Notes under the pieces: generated by a model
What the model was told of the DNA's origin: nothing
Database searches by the model: none
What the model saw: the letters and a program-made list of their open reading frames with translations, nothing else
Part shown: one piece after another, positions 17,393 to 28,009 of the stretch
Layout: each line of letters opens with the position of its first letter
Numbering within the stretch: the first letter of the stretch is position 1
Made by a program: the position numbers and the translations under genes
Source of the DNA: Fischerella muscicola PCC 7414
Lineage (GTDB): Bacteria; Cyanobacteriota; Cyanobacteriia; Cyanobacteriales; Nostocaceae
Direction of reading: 5' to 3'
DNA length: 64,000 nucleotides
NCBI RefSeq assembly: GCF_000317205.1
Contig: NZ_AJLK01000150.1
Location: 1-64,000 of the forward strand

Positions 17393-18022
17393 TTAGTTCA
17401 AAAAGACCTGACCATCCTGTTGAATTCTCAATGCACTGCGACTGTTATTAAAATCAGTCGTTTCATCCAGCAAAACTGTTAGTACTCCCTCTGGGGAATC
17501 AGAGGCAGGTTGAACTTGGAGCAGTCCTCCATCTTCACGTACCATTGTTATGGTTACAGGTGTTGGTAGACCTTGCAGGACAATTTCTTCTCTACCTGCA
17601 AGCGATCGCGGTTCCGTATGTCCGATCGCTTGATAGGAAACACGGGCATTAGTGTTATTTTTTATTCTCACATTTACTGTGCCTGCTGTTGGTGTGATGG
17701 TGGCGATCGGACTCTGTCTAGTTTCTGGCAAAGGTGGTTGTACAGGAGTCACACCTGTAACACTAGGAGCAACAGGAGGAGTCTGTTCTCCAGATACTTG
17801 ACCTTGCTGTCTCAGGGTTGCAGCATTCGGTGGACATCCCTGGGGAACCAAAACTCGATTATTATGTGGCTCTTCGTAGAAAATTCTAGGACAGGGGTTG
17901 AGTGCAGAAGAAGGAGCTGCTGATGCAGCTAAGGGTATAACAGGCAAACCGATTAATAAACCGCCAAATATACTTCCTAATAGCCCTAGCTGTTTTGTAG
18001 TTTTGAGATTTTGTTGATTCAT
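17393..18022 (-). CDS. Exported protein of unknown function
   Basis: A 209-residue protein with a signal peptide (positively charged NQQNLKTTK, then LGSIFGGLLIGLPVIPLAAS and an ASA-type cleavage site), a proline-rich linker (PPVAPSVTGVTPVQPPLPET) and a beta-rich C-terminal domain (VNVRIKNNTNARVSYQAIGH). I do not recognise the domain. ATG 18022 is preferred over the upstream in-frame ATG at 18055 because GGAG sits 6 bases before it and the signal peptide then begins at the N-terminus. Confidence 0.7.
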   Translation of the reverse strand: MNQQNLKTTKQLGLLGSIFGGLLIGLPVIPLAASAAPSSALNPCPRIFYEEPHNNRVLVPQGCPPNAATLRQQGQVSGEQTPPVAPSVTGVTPVQPPLPETRQSPIATITPTAGTVNVRIKNNTNARVSYQAIGHTEPRSLAGREEIVLQGLPTPVTITMVREDGGLLQVQPASDSPEGVLTVLLDETTDFNNSRSALRIQQDGQVFLN

Positions 18023-18593
18023 AGTTATCTCCATTGATTCAATAGAAATTTGCAAGTAAAAGATTTAATTCTGATTTTTATATTCTTTAAATTTTTTCAA
18101 TAACAACTTATAGTCTTACTTTTGCTTATCTGTTGAGAGTTATCATTCAGAATAGATCAAAACATTGCTTTAATTCCAGCTTAAAATCCGATAGTGAAAA
18201 ATTAGTGAATCATAGAAGGTAATTTTAAAAATTACTACTTAAGAAATAGTATTCACAGCATTTCTGAGATTTTCTAATTTTCTGAGGGCTTATAAATTAA
18301 AACTACAGACTGATAAATATTTAATTCTGAAGAGAGAAGCTAAAATCAAATCTATCTTGCCTAGCTAAGTTTTAATATTTGAAAATAAAAGATGATAGCC
18401 ATCCAAAATCTAAATTTGTCTAACTATAAACTGTGTACAATCAAATACATAAGAATAACTTATTAATTCGAATTTTTGATTGCGAAACATTAAGGAATAT
18501 TGCAATTACGTGAAATCCTAAGAGACACAGAGAAATGAGCCAAAAGTCCGTGATACTATGCTTTCGGTAAATGTGAAGATTGGGAGTAGACCT
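18023..18593. other. AT-rich divergent promoter region
   Basis: About 570 bases between the minus-strand exported protein gene and chlP. The sequence is AT-rich with many oligo-A and oligo-T tracts. It must hold both promoters. I see no hairpin, repeat or small ORF that I can defend. Confidence 0.4.
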
Positions 18594-19814
18594 TTGACAC
18601 TACGGGTTGCTGTTGTTGGGTCAGGCCCAGCTGGCTCATCTGCCGCAGAAACTTTGGCAAAAGCTGGGATTGAAACCTACCTGTTTGAGCGCAAGCTAGA
18701 CAATGCCAAACCCTGTGGCGGTGCAATTCCCCTGTGCATGGTCAGTGAGTTTGACCTGCCTCAGGATATTATTGATCGCCAAGTGCGGAAGATGAAAATG
18801 ATTTCACCCTCCAATCGTGAGGTTGATATCAATTTAGTAAAACAAGAAGAATATATAGGAATGTGCCGTCGCGAGGTGCTAGATGGTTATCTGCGAAATC
18901 GTGCGGCAAAGCTAGGCGCAAATTTAATAAATGCCACTGTTCATAAACTAGATATTCCCACAAACAACACTGACCCCTATACCATCCATTATGTAGACCA
19001 TACAGAAGGTGGCGCCCAGGGCATTGCCAAAACCCTCAAAGTTGATTTAATCATTGGGGCAGATGGGGCGAACTCCCGTATTGCCAAAGAGATAGATGCC
19101 GGGGATTACAATTATGCGATCGCTTTCCAAGAGCGCATTCGCCTGCCCCAAGAGCAAATGGCTTATTATAATGACCTAGCAGAAATGTACGTCGGTGACG
19201 ACGTTTCTACCGACTTCTACGCTTGGGTTTTCCCCAAATACGACCACGTAGCCGTCGGTACTGGCACAATGCAGGTTAACAAAGCCAGCATCAAACAACT
19301 GCAAGCTGGTATTCGTGCCCGTGCTGCCCGTAAACTGGTAGGCGGTCAAATCATTAAAGTAGAAGCACATCCCATTCCGGAACACCCCCGTCCCCGTCGC
19401 GTCGTCGGTCGTGTCGCCTTGGTGGGAGATGCAGCAGGTTATGTGACCAAATCCTCTGGAGAAGGTATTTACTTTGCTGCAAAATCTGGACGCATGTGTG
19501 CCGAAACCATTGTAGAAATGTCCAACGGCGGTACTCGCATTCCCAGCGAAGCTGACCTTAAGGTTTACTTAAAGCGTTGGGATAAAAAATACGGACTCAC
19601 CTACAAAGTATTAGACCTCCTGCAAACCGTATTTTATCGTTCTGATGCCACCCGCGAGGCATTTGTGGAAATGTGTGCTGACCTCGATGTACAAAGGCTA
19701 ACTTTTGATAGCTATCTGTACAAAACTGTTGTGCCAGCAAATCCCATTACCCAACTCAAAATTACTGCCAAGACAATTGGTAGCTTAATTCGCGGTAATG
19801 CCCTTGCTCCCTAA
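18594..19814 (+). CDS. chlP: Geranylgeranyl diphosphate reductase
   Basis: A 406-residue flavoprotein that reduces the geranylgeranyl chain to phytyl for chlorophyll and tocopherol. The N-terminus has the FAD-binding TLRVAVVGSGPAGSSAAETL motif. PCGGAIPLCMVSEFDLPQDI and the second FAD motif RVALVGDAAGYVTKSSGEGI are family hallmarks. I prefer the TTG start at 18594 because GGGAG (18582-18586) is 7 bases upstream and family members begin at this point. The ATG at 18558 would add 12 residues without similarity. A strong hairpin (19860-19903) follows the gene. Confidence 0.92.
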   Translation: MTLRVAVVGSGPAGSSAAETLAKAGIETYLFERKLDNAKPCGGAIPLCMVSEFDLPQDIIDRQVRKMKMISPSNREVDINLVKQEEYIGMCRREVLDGYLRNRAAKLGANLINATVHKLDIPTNNTDPYTIHYVDHTEGGAQGIAKTLKVDLIIGADGANSRIAKEIDAGDYNYAIAFQERIRLPQEQMAYYNDLAEMYVGDDVSTDFYAWVFPKYDHVAVGTGTMQVNKASIKQLQAGIRARAARKLVGGQIIKVEAHPIPEHPRPRRVVGRVALVGDAAGYVTKSSGEGIYFAAKSGRMCAETIVEMSNGGTRIPSEADLKVYLKRWDKKYGLTYKVLDLLQTVFYRSDATREAFVEMCADLDVQRLTFDSYLYKTVVPANPITQLKITAKTIGSLIRGNALAP

Positions 19815-19859
19815 TCGGGTGAAGATTGAGACTAAGGGTTATTGAGAAGAGGACACATA

Positions 19860-19903
19860 AGACGCACCTGATTTGGGGAAAACTCTCCGTTTTAGGTGCG
19901 TCT
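19860..19903 (+). terminator. Two-part hairpin after chlP
   Basis: AGACGCACCT (19860-19869) pairs perfectly with AGGTGCGTCT (19894-19903), and AAAAC (19879-19883) pairs with GTTTT (19889-19893) inside it. It lies 46 bases after the chlP stop. There is no T-run, so termination or 3' end stabilisation is inferred. Confidence 0.6.
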
Positions 19904-20125
19904 AGTCGTTGAGGAATATACTGATTTTTCTACGGCGGGCTGTCTTGAAAATAGTGATCAGGGATGAAACCTAACAGCAAACCCATAATCCATCTGTGTG
20001 CCATGAGTGTACCTTACGGAAGTCTATGAGCGCGTCTACGTCTATTTCTTATGCCCTGGTTGTACGCAATTCCCCCTGGGGTTCTAGCTTGTAATTTTTG
20101 GCGATCGCTCAAGTTTTCTATCTAT

Positions 20126-20149
20126 TGTCTATCTTTGGGTAGATAGACA
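20126..20149. promoter_or_regulatory. Inverted repeat, candidate operator of the XRE regulator
   Basis: TGTCTATCT (20126-20134) and AGATAGACA (20141-20149) are perfect 9-base arms around TTGGGT, 22 bases before the first possible start of the XRE gene. The same TCTATC core also occurs at 20118-20123 and inverted near 20171. The position suggests autoregulation; this is inference. Confidence 0.5.
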
Positions 20150-20170
20150 TCGCATTATATCTAACTACAA

Positions 20171-20473
20171 ATGATAGATATAAAGCTCTTTATACCTGTT
20201 TTTGCAATGGCTCTGAAGGTAAAAAGGCTGAGTGCAGAGCAACCGATGATTGGCAAACTTGTTCGAGAACTGCGGCAAGCGATGAACTTATCCCAAGAAA
20301 AATTTGCTCAGGAATTAGGGATGACCTTTCCCACGATTAATCGTTGGGAGAATGGACACGCTACACCTTCGCCTCTAGCATTGAAGCAAATTGAGATTTT
20401 ACTGCAACAGTTAGGCGATCGCGGCGAGGCATTGCGAACAAAATATTTTCCAGAAGATAAGTCAGAATCATGA
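20171..20473 (+). CDS. XRE-family helix-turn-helix regulator
   Basis: A 100-residue protein whose central part is a Cro/C1 HTH: LRQAMNLSQEKFAQELGMTF then PTINRWENGHATPSPLALKQ. The start could be 20171 or the ATG at 20207 (MALKVKRLSAEQ); neither has a good ribosome binding site. Its stop overlaps the start of the hybrid sensor gene (ATGA at 20470), so the two are translationally coupled. That suggests the regulator controls, or acts with, the sensor. Confidence 0.8.
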   Translation: MIDIKLFIPVFAMALKVKRLSAEQPMIGKLVRELRQAMNLSQEKFAQELGMTFPTINRWENGHATPSPLALKQIEILLQQLGDRGEALRTKYFPEDKSES

Positions 20474-23379
20474 GTGCAGCGCAACCAGGGGCGATTAGTG
20501 AAGAAATTTTCGCGGGTGACAGTGAGATGGCTCAGTTAATGCGATCGCACGACTGGTCAAAAACGCCCCTCGGCCCTGTAGAACATTGGTCGCAGAGTTT
20601 GAAGATTGCGGCCAATATTTGTTTGAACTCGCGCTTTCCGATGGTGATTTGGTGGGGTGAAGAGTTGACCCTACTTTATAACGATGCATGGCGACCGATT
20701 TTAGGCAACAAACATCCGCAAGCATTGGGCAAACCAGGACAGGAAGTTTGGTCAGAAATTTGGGACATTGTTGGCACACAACTACGCAGCGTCCTCACAA
20801 CTGGCAAAGCAACCTGGTCTGATGATCAGCTGTTATTAGTCTATCGCTACGGATATACCGAGGAAGCCTACTTCACCTATTCCTACAGCCCAATTTTTTT
20901 GGAAACAGGAGAAGTGGGGGGAGCCTTTACAGCAGTTGCTGAAACAACCCAGCGAGTTGTAGGAGAACGTCGATTAGCCACCTTACGGAATTTAGCTGCT
21001 CAAACTGGGCAATCCAAAACGGTCGAGCAAGCTTGTCAAAAGGCGATCCAGACCCTTTGCGAAAACTCATCTGACATTCCTCTTGCCCTGCTTTATCTGT
21101 TGAATTCTGAAGCAACCCAGGCAACCTTACAAACACAAACTCCTGCTCAAATTCAGCCTGTGATTGCCCCAGCAGAACTCGACCTGACTCAACCGAGCGA
21201 TCCGTTGACACAAGCACTTGCTTGTGTCGTAAAAAGCAACGAACTGTTTGTATTAGAGAATCTGACCCAATATTGGGGAGATTTCCCAGTGGGACCCTCA
21301 CACCTTCCTCTTCAGCAAGTGATCGCCCTGCCGATTCGAGCTTCAACCCAAGATTCAATGGTGGGGGTGCTGGTACTGGGAGCCAATCCCTATCGGGCTT
21401 TAGATGAAGATCAAATGCAATTTTTAGAGATGACAACGGGGCATATTGCCAACGCGATCGCCAGTGCCCGCGCCTACGAAGAAGAACGCAAACGAGCGGA
21501 AGCATTAGCAGAACTTGATCGGGCCAAAACTACATTTTTCAGTAATGTTTCCCACGAATTTCGCACGCCGCTAACGCTGATGTTGAGTCCGTTAGAAGAG
21601 TTGTTGGCAAACGAGGGCGTGATTCCACCCGAACAACATCAGCAAATTGAACTCATCCATCGCAACTCATTACGGTTACTAAAACTAGTCAACACACTAC
21701 TAGATTTCTCGCGGATCGAAGCCGGACGGGTGCAAGCGGTTTATGAACCGACCGATTTAGCCGCATACACCGCAGAATTAGCCAGCGTGTTTCGCTCAGC
21801 GATCGAGGGATTAGAGGCAGGAGCAGACGACTACTTGACAAAGCCCTTTTCTGCCCGGGAATTACTGGCGCGAGTGGAAGCAAACTTGAAACTAGCTCAA
21901 CTGCGGCGAGAAACAGCACAAAAAGAGCAGGCACTACGACTCGAAGCAGAAAGCGCCAAGCAAACTGTCGAAACCATTTTGTCAAGCATCAGTGACGGGT
22001 TTTATACACTCGATCGCCACTGGCGTTATACCTACGTCAATGATCGCTACTGTGAAATGGCTAGGATGGAGCGGGAAGCTCTTTTAGGTAAAAGCATTTG
22101 GGACTTGTTTGCTGATGCCGTTGATACCGATATTTATTTTCAATTCCAGCGGGCAATGAGTGAGCAAGCACCCCTCCAGTTTGAGTATCTCTACGTCACC
22201 TGGAATCGTTGGTATGAACACCGGGTCTACCCCTCGCCTAATGGACTAACGGTTTTTATTGCTGAAATTACTGATCGCAAGCAGACAGAAGCCGAAATTC
22301 AACAGCTTAATCAGCAACTCACCCACCGCCTCAACGAACTAGAAACTCTGTTTGATTTGCTACCTGTTGGCGTGGCGATCTCCCAAGACCCAGAGTGCCG
22401 CATAATTCGCGTTAATTCCTACCTATCTGAACTGATTCGCCTTCCAGTCGATGCCAACGCCTCCCAATGTGCGCCGCCCGAAGAACGCCCTGTGTATCGC
22501 ATTTACCGGGATGATCAAGAGATAGCCACCGCAGACTTGCCTATGCAGTATGCGGCATTTCACAACACAGTCGTGCGGGATGAAGTGGTAGACATTGTAC
22601 ATCCCGACGGAACCGTGATCAAGCTGCTGTGTTACGCTTCCCCGTTACTGGATGAGCAGGGCAATGTCAGAGGTGTGATTGGAGGATTTGCAGACATCAC
22701 TCAGCGCATCCAAAAAGAAGTTGCCCTCAGAGAACAACGAACATTACTAGAAACCATTTTGCGTCAGGCAGCCGATGGCATTATCGTGTGTGACGCAACA
22801 GGAAAGCTGACTTTTGTCAATAAGGAAGCCAGACGACTGGCACAGCAAGACCCAGACGGTACAACCCTCGATCTCAACTTGCTGGATTGGGGCACTGCTT
22901 ATGATACTGATGGAAATCTCATTCCTCTAGAAAGTTACGCCATCTCCAAAGCCTTGCGGGGAGAAGTTAGCAATGGCTTTGAAACACGTATGGTTCGTCG
23001 GGATGGTAGTTACTATGACATACTGGTGAGTGCAGCGCCTTTATGGAACGAGAAGCAGGAGATTATTGGTGCTGTTAACACTTTTATTGATATTAGCGAT
23101 CGCAAACGAACTGAACAAGCCCTACGCCGCAGCGAAGAACGCTTCCGCATCAGTCAAGAACTCTCCCTCGATGCCTTCACCATTCTCGATAGCGTGCGTG
23201 ATCAAAGCGGCAGGATCATTGATTTTGTCTGGACTGTGAGTGCGATCGCCCTCACTGCCTATGCCGGGGAATATGACCAACAAAAAGCTCTAAAGGCTGG
23301 ATTTCAACAACATATTCCTAAACCTGTAGAGCCAGAAGTGCTGGTGAGTGCGATCGCCACTTTGGTAAATCAGAAGTGA
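20470..23379 (+). CDS. Hybrid sensor histidine kinase with two internal domain deletions
   Basis: A 969-residue protein. Order: PAS-like domain (about 15-150), GAF (about 170-335), HisKA (about 345-435, phospho-acceptor histidine 362 in SNVSHEFRTPLTL), then at about 444 an abrupt jump to the last 40 residues of a receiver (GLEAGADDYLTKPFSAREL). Three PAS domains follow (about 495-605, 620-750, 755-880). A fourth PAS begins (DAFTILDSVRDQSGRIIDFV) but jumps at about 924 into the tail of another receiver (IALTAYAGEYDQQKALKAGF). Both HATPase domains and both receiver aspartates are missing. GCGATCG occurs at both joints (21799-21805, 23242-23249). It cannot autophosphorylate as it stands. Confidence 0.85.
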   Translation: MSAAQPGAISEEIFAGDSEMAQLMRSHDWSKTPLGPVEHWSQSLKIAANICLNSRFPMVIWWGEELTLLYNDAWRPILGNKHPQALGKPGQEVWSEIWDIVGTQLRSVLTTGKATWSDDQLLLVYRYGYTEEAYFTYSYSPIFLETGEVGGAFTAVAETTQRVVGERRLATLRNLAAQTGQSKTVEQACQKAIQTLCENSSDIPLALLYLLNSEATQATLQTQTPAQIQPVIAPAELDLTQPSDPLTQALACVVKSNELFVLENLTQYWGDFPVGPSHLPLQQVIALPIRASTQDSMVGVLVLGANPYRALDEDQMQFLEMTTGHIANAIASARAYEEERKRAEALAELDRAKTTFFSNVSHEFRTPLTLMLSPLEELLANEGVIPPEQHQQIELIHRNSLRLLKLVNTLLDFSRIEAGRVQAVYEPTDLAAYTAELASVFRSAIEGLEAGADDYLTKPFSARELLARVEANLKLAQLRRETAQKEQALRLEAESAKQTVETILSSISDGFYTLDRHWRYTYVNDRYCEMARMEREALLGKSIWDLFADAVDTDIYFQFQRAMSEQAPLQFEYLYVTWNRWYEHRVYPSPNGLTVFIAEITDRKQTEAEIQQLNQQLTHRLNELETLFDLLPVGVAISQDPECRIIRVNSYLSELIRLPVDANASQCAPPEERPVYRIYRDDQEIATADLPMQYAAFHNTVVRDEVVDIVHPDGTVIKLLCYASPLLDEQGNVRGVIGGFADITQRIQKEVALREQRTLLETILRQAADGIIVCDATGKLTFVNKEARRLAQQDPDGTTLDLNLLDWGTAYDTDGNLIPLESYAISKALRGEVSNGFETRMVRRDGSYYDILVSAAPLWNEKQEIIGAVNTFIDISDRKRTEQALRRSEERFRISQELSLDAFTILDSVRDQSGRIIDFVWTVSAIALTAYAGEYDQQKALKAGFQQHIPKPVEPEVLVSAIATLVNQK

Positions 23380-23597
23380 GGCAATACTTTTCGGAAGAAG
23401 CTAGCAAGAGTTTTCTTTACTATAGGGTGAGTACTGCCCAGTGTGTTACACTCTTGTTTATTTACGTGAGCCGATTTTTTTCTGCCTATTACCTATATTC
23501 TCACTAGAGGCGAAGCCTCCCAGTGTCGTGTACCCAAACTTTAACCAATTTACAAAACAACAACCAACAACCAACCCCCAACCCCCAACCAACCAAT
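23380..23597. other. Intergenic region between the sensor and ahcY
   Basis: A convergent spacer. The first part has no recognisable element; the last 60 bases are C/A-rich STRR (CAACCAACAACCAACCCCCA) leading into the ahcY terminator. Confidence 0.5.
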
Positions 23598-23627
23598 AAA
23601 AAAAGGGATAGGCGGTGTGCCTACCCC
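23598..23627 (-). terminator. ahcY terminator
   Basis: On the minus strand GGGGTAGGC, loop ACACC, GCCTATCCC (one mismatch) followed by seven T (A-run 23598-23604 on the plus strand). It lies about 75 bases after the ahcY stop. Confidence 0.85.
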
Positions 23628-23702
23628 AAGGCAATAGCCTTAGAAAACCTAGCTATAGCTTAAGCTTTTCTTCGATGACTTTTGGTAAATTATCGGTAAA
23701 GA

Positions 23703-25409
<1,707 letters not shown>

Positions 25410-27062
25410 TTGCGCTCTCGATTCGTAGCGATCGCTTTCTCTTCAATAGTCGTCACTGTTGGAGTAATGCCACAAGCTACAGCGCAGATTCCCTTTATAC
25501 CCAACCTGCAACCCCCGAATTTGCGGAGTAGTGAATCGGATAGCAGAACAGTTACAGGCTGGGTTTATTTGGATGGTAAGCGTTTATTTCAGATCACCGC
25601 ACCAAGAGCGAATATTACGGAGCGTTTAGAGAATATCCAACAAAAAGTCGATCAAATTAGTCAAGAATACTTTCAAAATCCGGATGCAAAACTAGATGTG
25701 CAAGTTAAGTCTGAAAACGGATTGCCAGTAATTTATGTCAACAACCGACAGTTAATGACTATTACTGACCAAGATGCCAGACTGCGACAGGTAGATGCTT
25801 CGACATTAGCAAATCAAATCTCCCAAAGCTTAGAAGAACAACTAGAACAGGCAAAACAAGAGCGGGAACCAGAGTTTTTAGTCCGCCAGGGTGCAATTGC
25901 TGTTGGATGTGGACTAAGCATCCTTGTCATTAGTTGGGGACTTACTCGTTGGAAAAACCGCTCACAAAGGACTTTTATCCAACAGCAACTAGCTTCTACC
26001 GCTTCACCAACAGCTAGACCAATTACGACACAGCTAAATCAACAGCAACAACGCCATATCCAAGAAGTCACAAAACGGCTGTATCAGATCGCTCAAGTAG
26101 GTATTTGGGGAGGCGGAGGATTATTTATCCTGGGTTTGTTTCCCTATACGCGATCGCTCCAGTTAGGAATTTTCCTCGGTTTACAATATCCGGTGATCTT
26201 AGGTGCTGTAGCAATTGCAACTTATGTATCGGTGCGTCTTAGCTATGTACTTATTGATCGCTTCACCTCTGCTTTTGTCAGTAGTAGTGCTTTACTGACT
26301 CCAGAAACTTCCGAACGTCTACAACTACGAGTTTCTACTATTTCTGGTGTCACAAAAAGTATAGTTACAATCGTTTGTGCAGGGGTGGGTATTCTATGTG
26401 CGCTGCTGGCCTTAGGTATAGATGTCGTTCCTTTGCTAGCGGGTGCAGGTTTAGTTGGTGTGGCTGTATCTCTCGCTTCCCAAAACTTGATCAAAGATGC
26501 GATTAACGGCTTTTTGATCATCCTAGAAGACCAGTACGCTTTAGGTGATGTCATTTCTGTGGGGACTGTGGGAGGTTTAGTAGAAAATCTGAATTTGCGG
26601 ATGACTCAAGTTCGAGATGCAGAAGGACGCTTAATCACCATTCCCAACAGTGAAATTAAAATCGTTGCGAACCTCTCTAGTCGTTGGTCACGCGCTGATT
26701 TAACAATTCCAGTTGACTACAAAACTGATATTGACGAGGCTTTGAATTTAATTAAGAAAGTCGCCATCGAAATGGATGAAGACCCCAATTGGCAACATCA
26801 AATCGTTGAAACACCCCAGGTTTTGGGGATAGATAACTTTGGCGATCGCGGTTTATTAATTCGTGTCTGGATCAAAACCCAGCCACTCAAGCAATGGGAC
26901 GTAGCGCGAGAGTTTCGCCGCCGTCTCAAAATCGCCTTCGATCATGCCGGAATTTCTATTCCTGTCCCCCAACAAGCCATCTGGGTAAACGATGCTCAAC
27001 TGTTAGTTAGTTCAGATTCTAGAGTCAGGGGTCAAGAGTCAAAAGTCAATGGTCATCAGTAG
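25410..27062 (+). CDS. MscS-family mechanosensitive channel protein
   Basis: A 550-residue protein. It has an N-terminal signal peptide (RSRFVAIAFSSIVVTVGVMP, AxA site), a periplasmic domain to about 150, and membrane segments at about 153-171, 228-250, 255-275 and 305-350. The MscS pore and beta domain contain LLAGAGLVGVAVSLASQNLI, KDAINGFLIILEDQYALGDV and the RLITIPNSEIKIVANLSSRW motif. It opens under membrane tension after osmotic downshift. The start is TTG 25410, chosen because AAAGGAGG lies 6 bases before it and the signal peptide begins there. The last 20 residues are translated from STRR-like DNA. Confidence 0.87.
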   Translation: MRSRFVAIAFSSIVVTVGVMPQATAQIPFIPNLQPPNLRSSESDSRTVTGWVYLDGKRLFQITAPRANITERLENIQQKVDQISQEYFQNPDAKLDVQVKSENGLPVIYVNNRQLMTITDQDARLRQVDASTLANQISQSLEEQLEQAKQEREPEFLVRQGAIAVGCGLSILVISWGLTRWKNRSQRTFIQQQLASTASPTARPITTQLNQQQQRHIQEVTKRLYQIAQVGIWGGGGLFILGLFPYTRSLQLGIFLGLQYPVILGAVAIATYVSVRLSYVLIDRFTSAFVSSSALLTPETSERLQLRVSTISGVTKSIVTIVCAGVGILCALLALGIDVVPLLAGAGLVGVAVSLASQNLIKDAINGFLIILEDQYALGDVISVGTVGGLVENLNLRMTQVRDAEGRLITIPNSEIKIVANLSSRWSRADLTIPVDYKTDIDEALNLIKKVAIEMDEDPNWQHQIVETPQVLGIDNFGDRGLLIRVWIKTQPLKQWDVAREFRRRLKIAFDHAGISIPVPQQAIWVNDAQLLVSSDSRVRGQESKVNGHQ

Positions 27063-27421
27063 TGGTTGGTGGTTGATTGTTGGTGGTTGGTGGTTGGTGG
27101 TTGATTGTTGATTGTTGATTGTTGGTGGTTGGTGAGACCAGCCCCCCAAAAAGGCGGTCTCCGTCACGATGGGGGACTGGCGAACCCGAAGGGTGGTTGG
27201 TGGTTGGTGGTTGGTGGTTGGTGGTTGGTGGTTGGTGGTTGGTGGTTGATTGTTGATTGTTGATTGTTGGTGGTTAGTAGTTGTTTAATACTTACTCCTC
27301 CCACACCCCTCACACTCCATCCTACGGGAAGCCGAAGAAGGTGCATCTACACACTCCCCCAACTCCCCTAGTTTATTTATAGTACTCATGTACTATAATA
27401 AAAAAGGATTCACAAAGTGAA
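27063..27421. repeat. Long G/T-rich STRR block
   Basis: GGTTGGTGGTT and GATTGTTGATTGTT heptads run from 27063 to 27135 and 27193 to 27275, split by a GC-rich segment (CACGATGGGGGACTGGCGAA) that resembles part of the dispersed repeat near 3555 and 51280. A minus-strand ORF (27164-27346) is purely repeat-encoded. Confidence 0.75.
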
Positions 27422-27526
27422 ATGTGGAAAGGACAAAGGGGTAAGGATTTTAAATCCCTTTACCTTTTCCCTTTCCCGTTTTCTCCAACTAGACAGACTT
27501 CTGGAGATGGGTCAAGGATTTGCCAT

Positions 27527-27790
27527 ATGATTAAGCACTATATTCTCAGCCTCAATCCAACTGCTAAACATGACTGGGATCGGTGTATTCTACGTGATCC
27601 ACTAACAGCCAAGCGTCCAGATATTGCCAAACTTGTAGCTGAGGCTGTTGGTGCTGACACAGGTAGTTATTTGGTGAGTGTGAATATCGAAGTAAAAGTT
27701 TTAGAACAAGCAACTGTAGTTCAGGCCGAACAATTATCTTTAAATGTTTCAGAGGTGAACGAAAAACCACAACTAAGGGAAGTAGCATAG
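27527..27790 (+). CDS. Small hypothetical protein
   Basis: An 87-residue protein beginning MIKHYILSLNPTAKHDWDRC, with an alpha/beta look and a Val/Glu-rich end. I do not recognise a family. ATG 27527 is preferred over the upstream in-frame ATG at 27422 because AAGGA lies 9 bases before it and the 35 upstream residues are translated from pyrimidine-rich spacer. A hairpin lies downstream. Confidence 0.6.
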   Translation: MIKHYILSLNPTAKHDWDRCILRDPLTAKRPDIAKLVAEAVGADTGSYLVSVNIEVKVLEQATVVQAEQLSLNVSEVNEKPQLREVA

Positions 27791-27804
27791 TCAAAATTGA
27801 ACTA

Positions 27805-27832
27805 CCCTACCTATACCGAAGGTTAGGTAGGG
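27805..27832. terminator. Inverted repeat after the small hypothetical gene
   Basis: CCCTACCTA (27805-27813) and TAGGTAGGG (27824-27832) are perfect 9-base arms 14 bases after the stop codon. There is no T-run, so its role as a terminator is inferred from position. Confidence 0.5.
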
Positions 27833-28009
27833 ATTGTGTCTAGAATATTAAGGACACGAAAATTTATTGTTCCTGTGAACAGCGACAAAATTATATATAT
27901 TACTTCAGCTTGCTTTTGAGTTTTTCGGCTTCTGACTCTGGACAGGTTAAATATCAAGCAAGTGTTGTTAGTATATATAAAATAATTAAAAATTATCGTT
28001 TTATTTAAA

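Noticed and set aside
20927-21505. 192-residue minus-strand ORF inside the sensor gene
   Set aside because: Antisense to the GAF domain and lacking a ribosome binding site or recognisable motif.
27164-27346. 60-residue minus-strand ORF
   Set aside because: Its second half is TTNHQPP repeats from STRR; the rest comes from a dispersed repeat.
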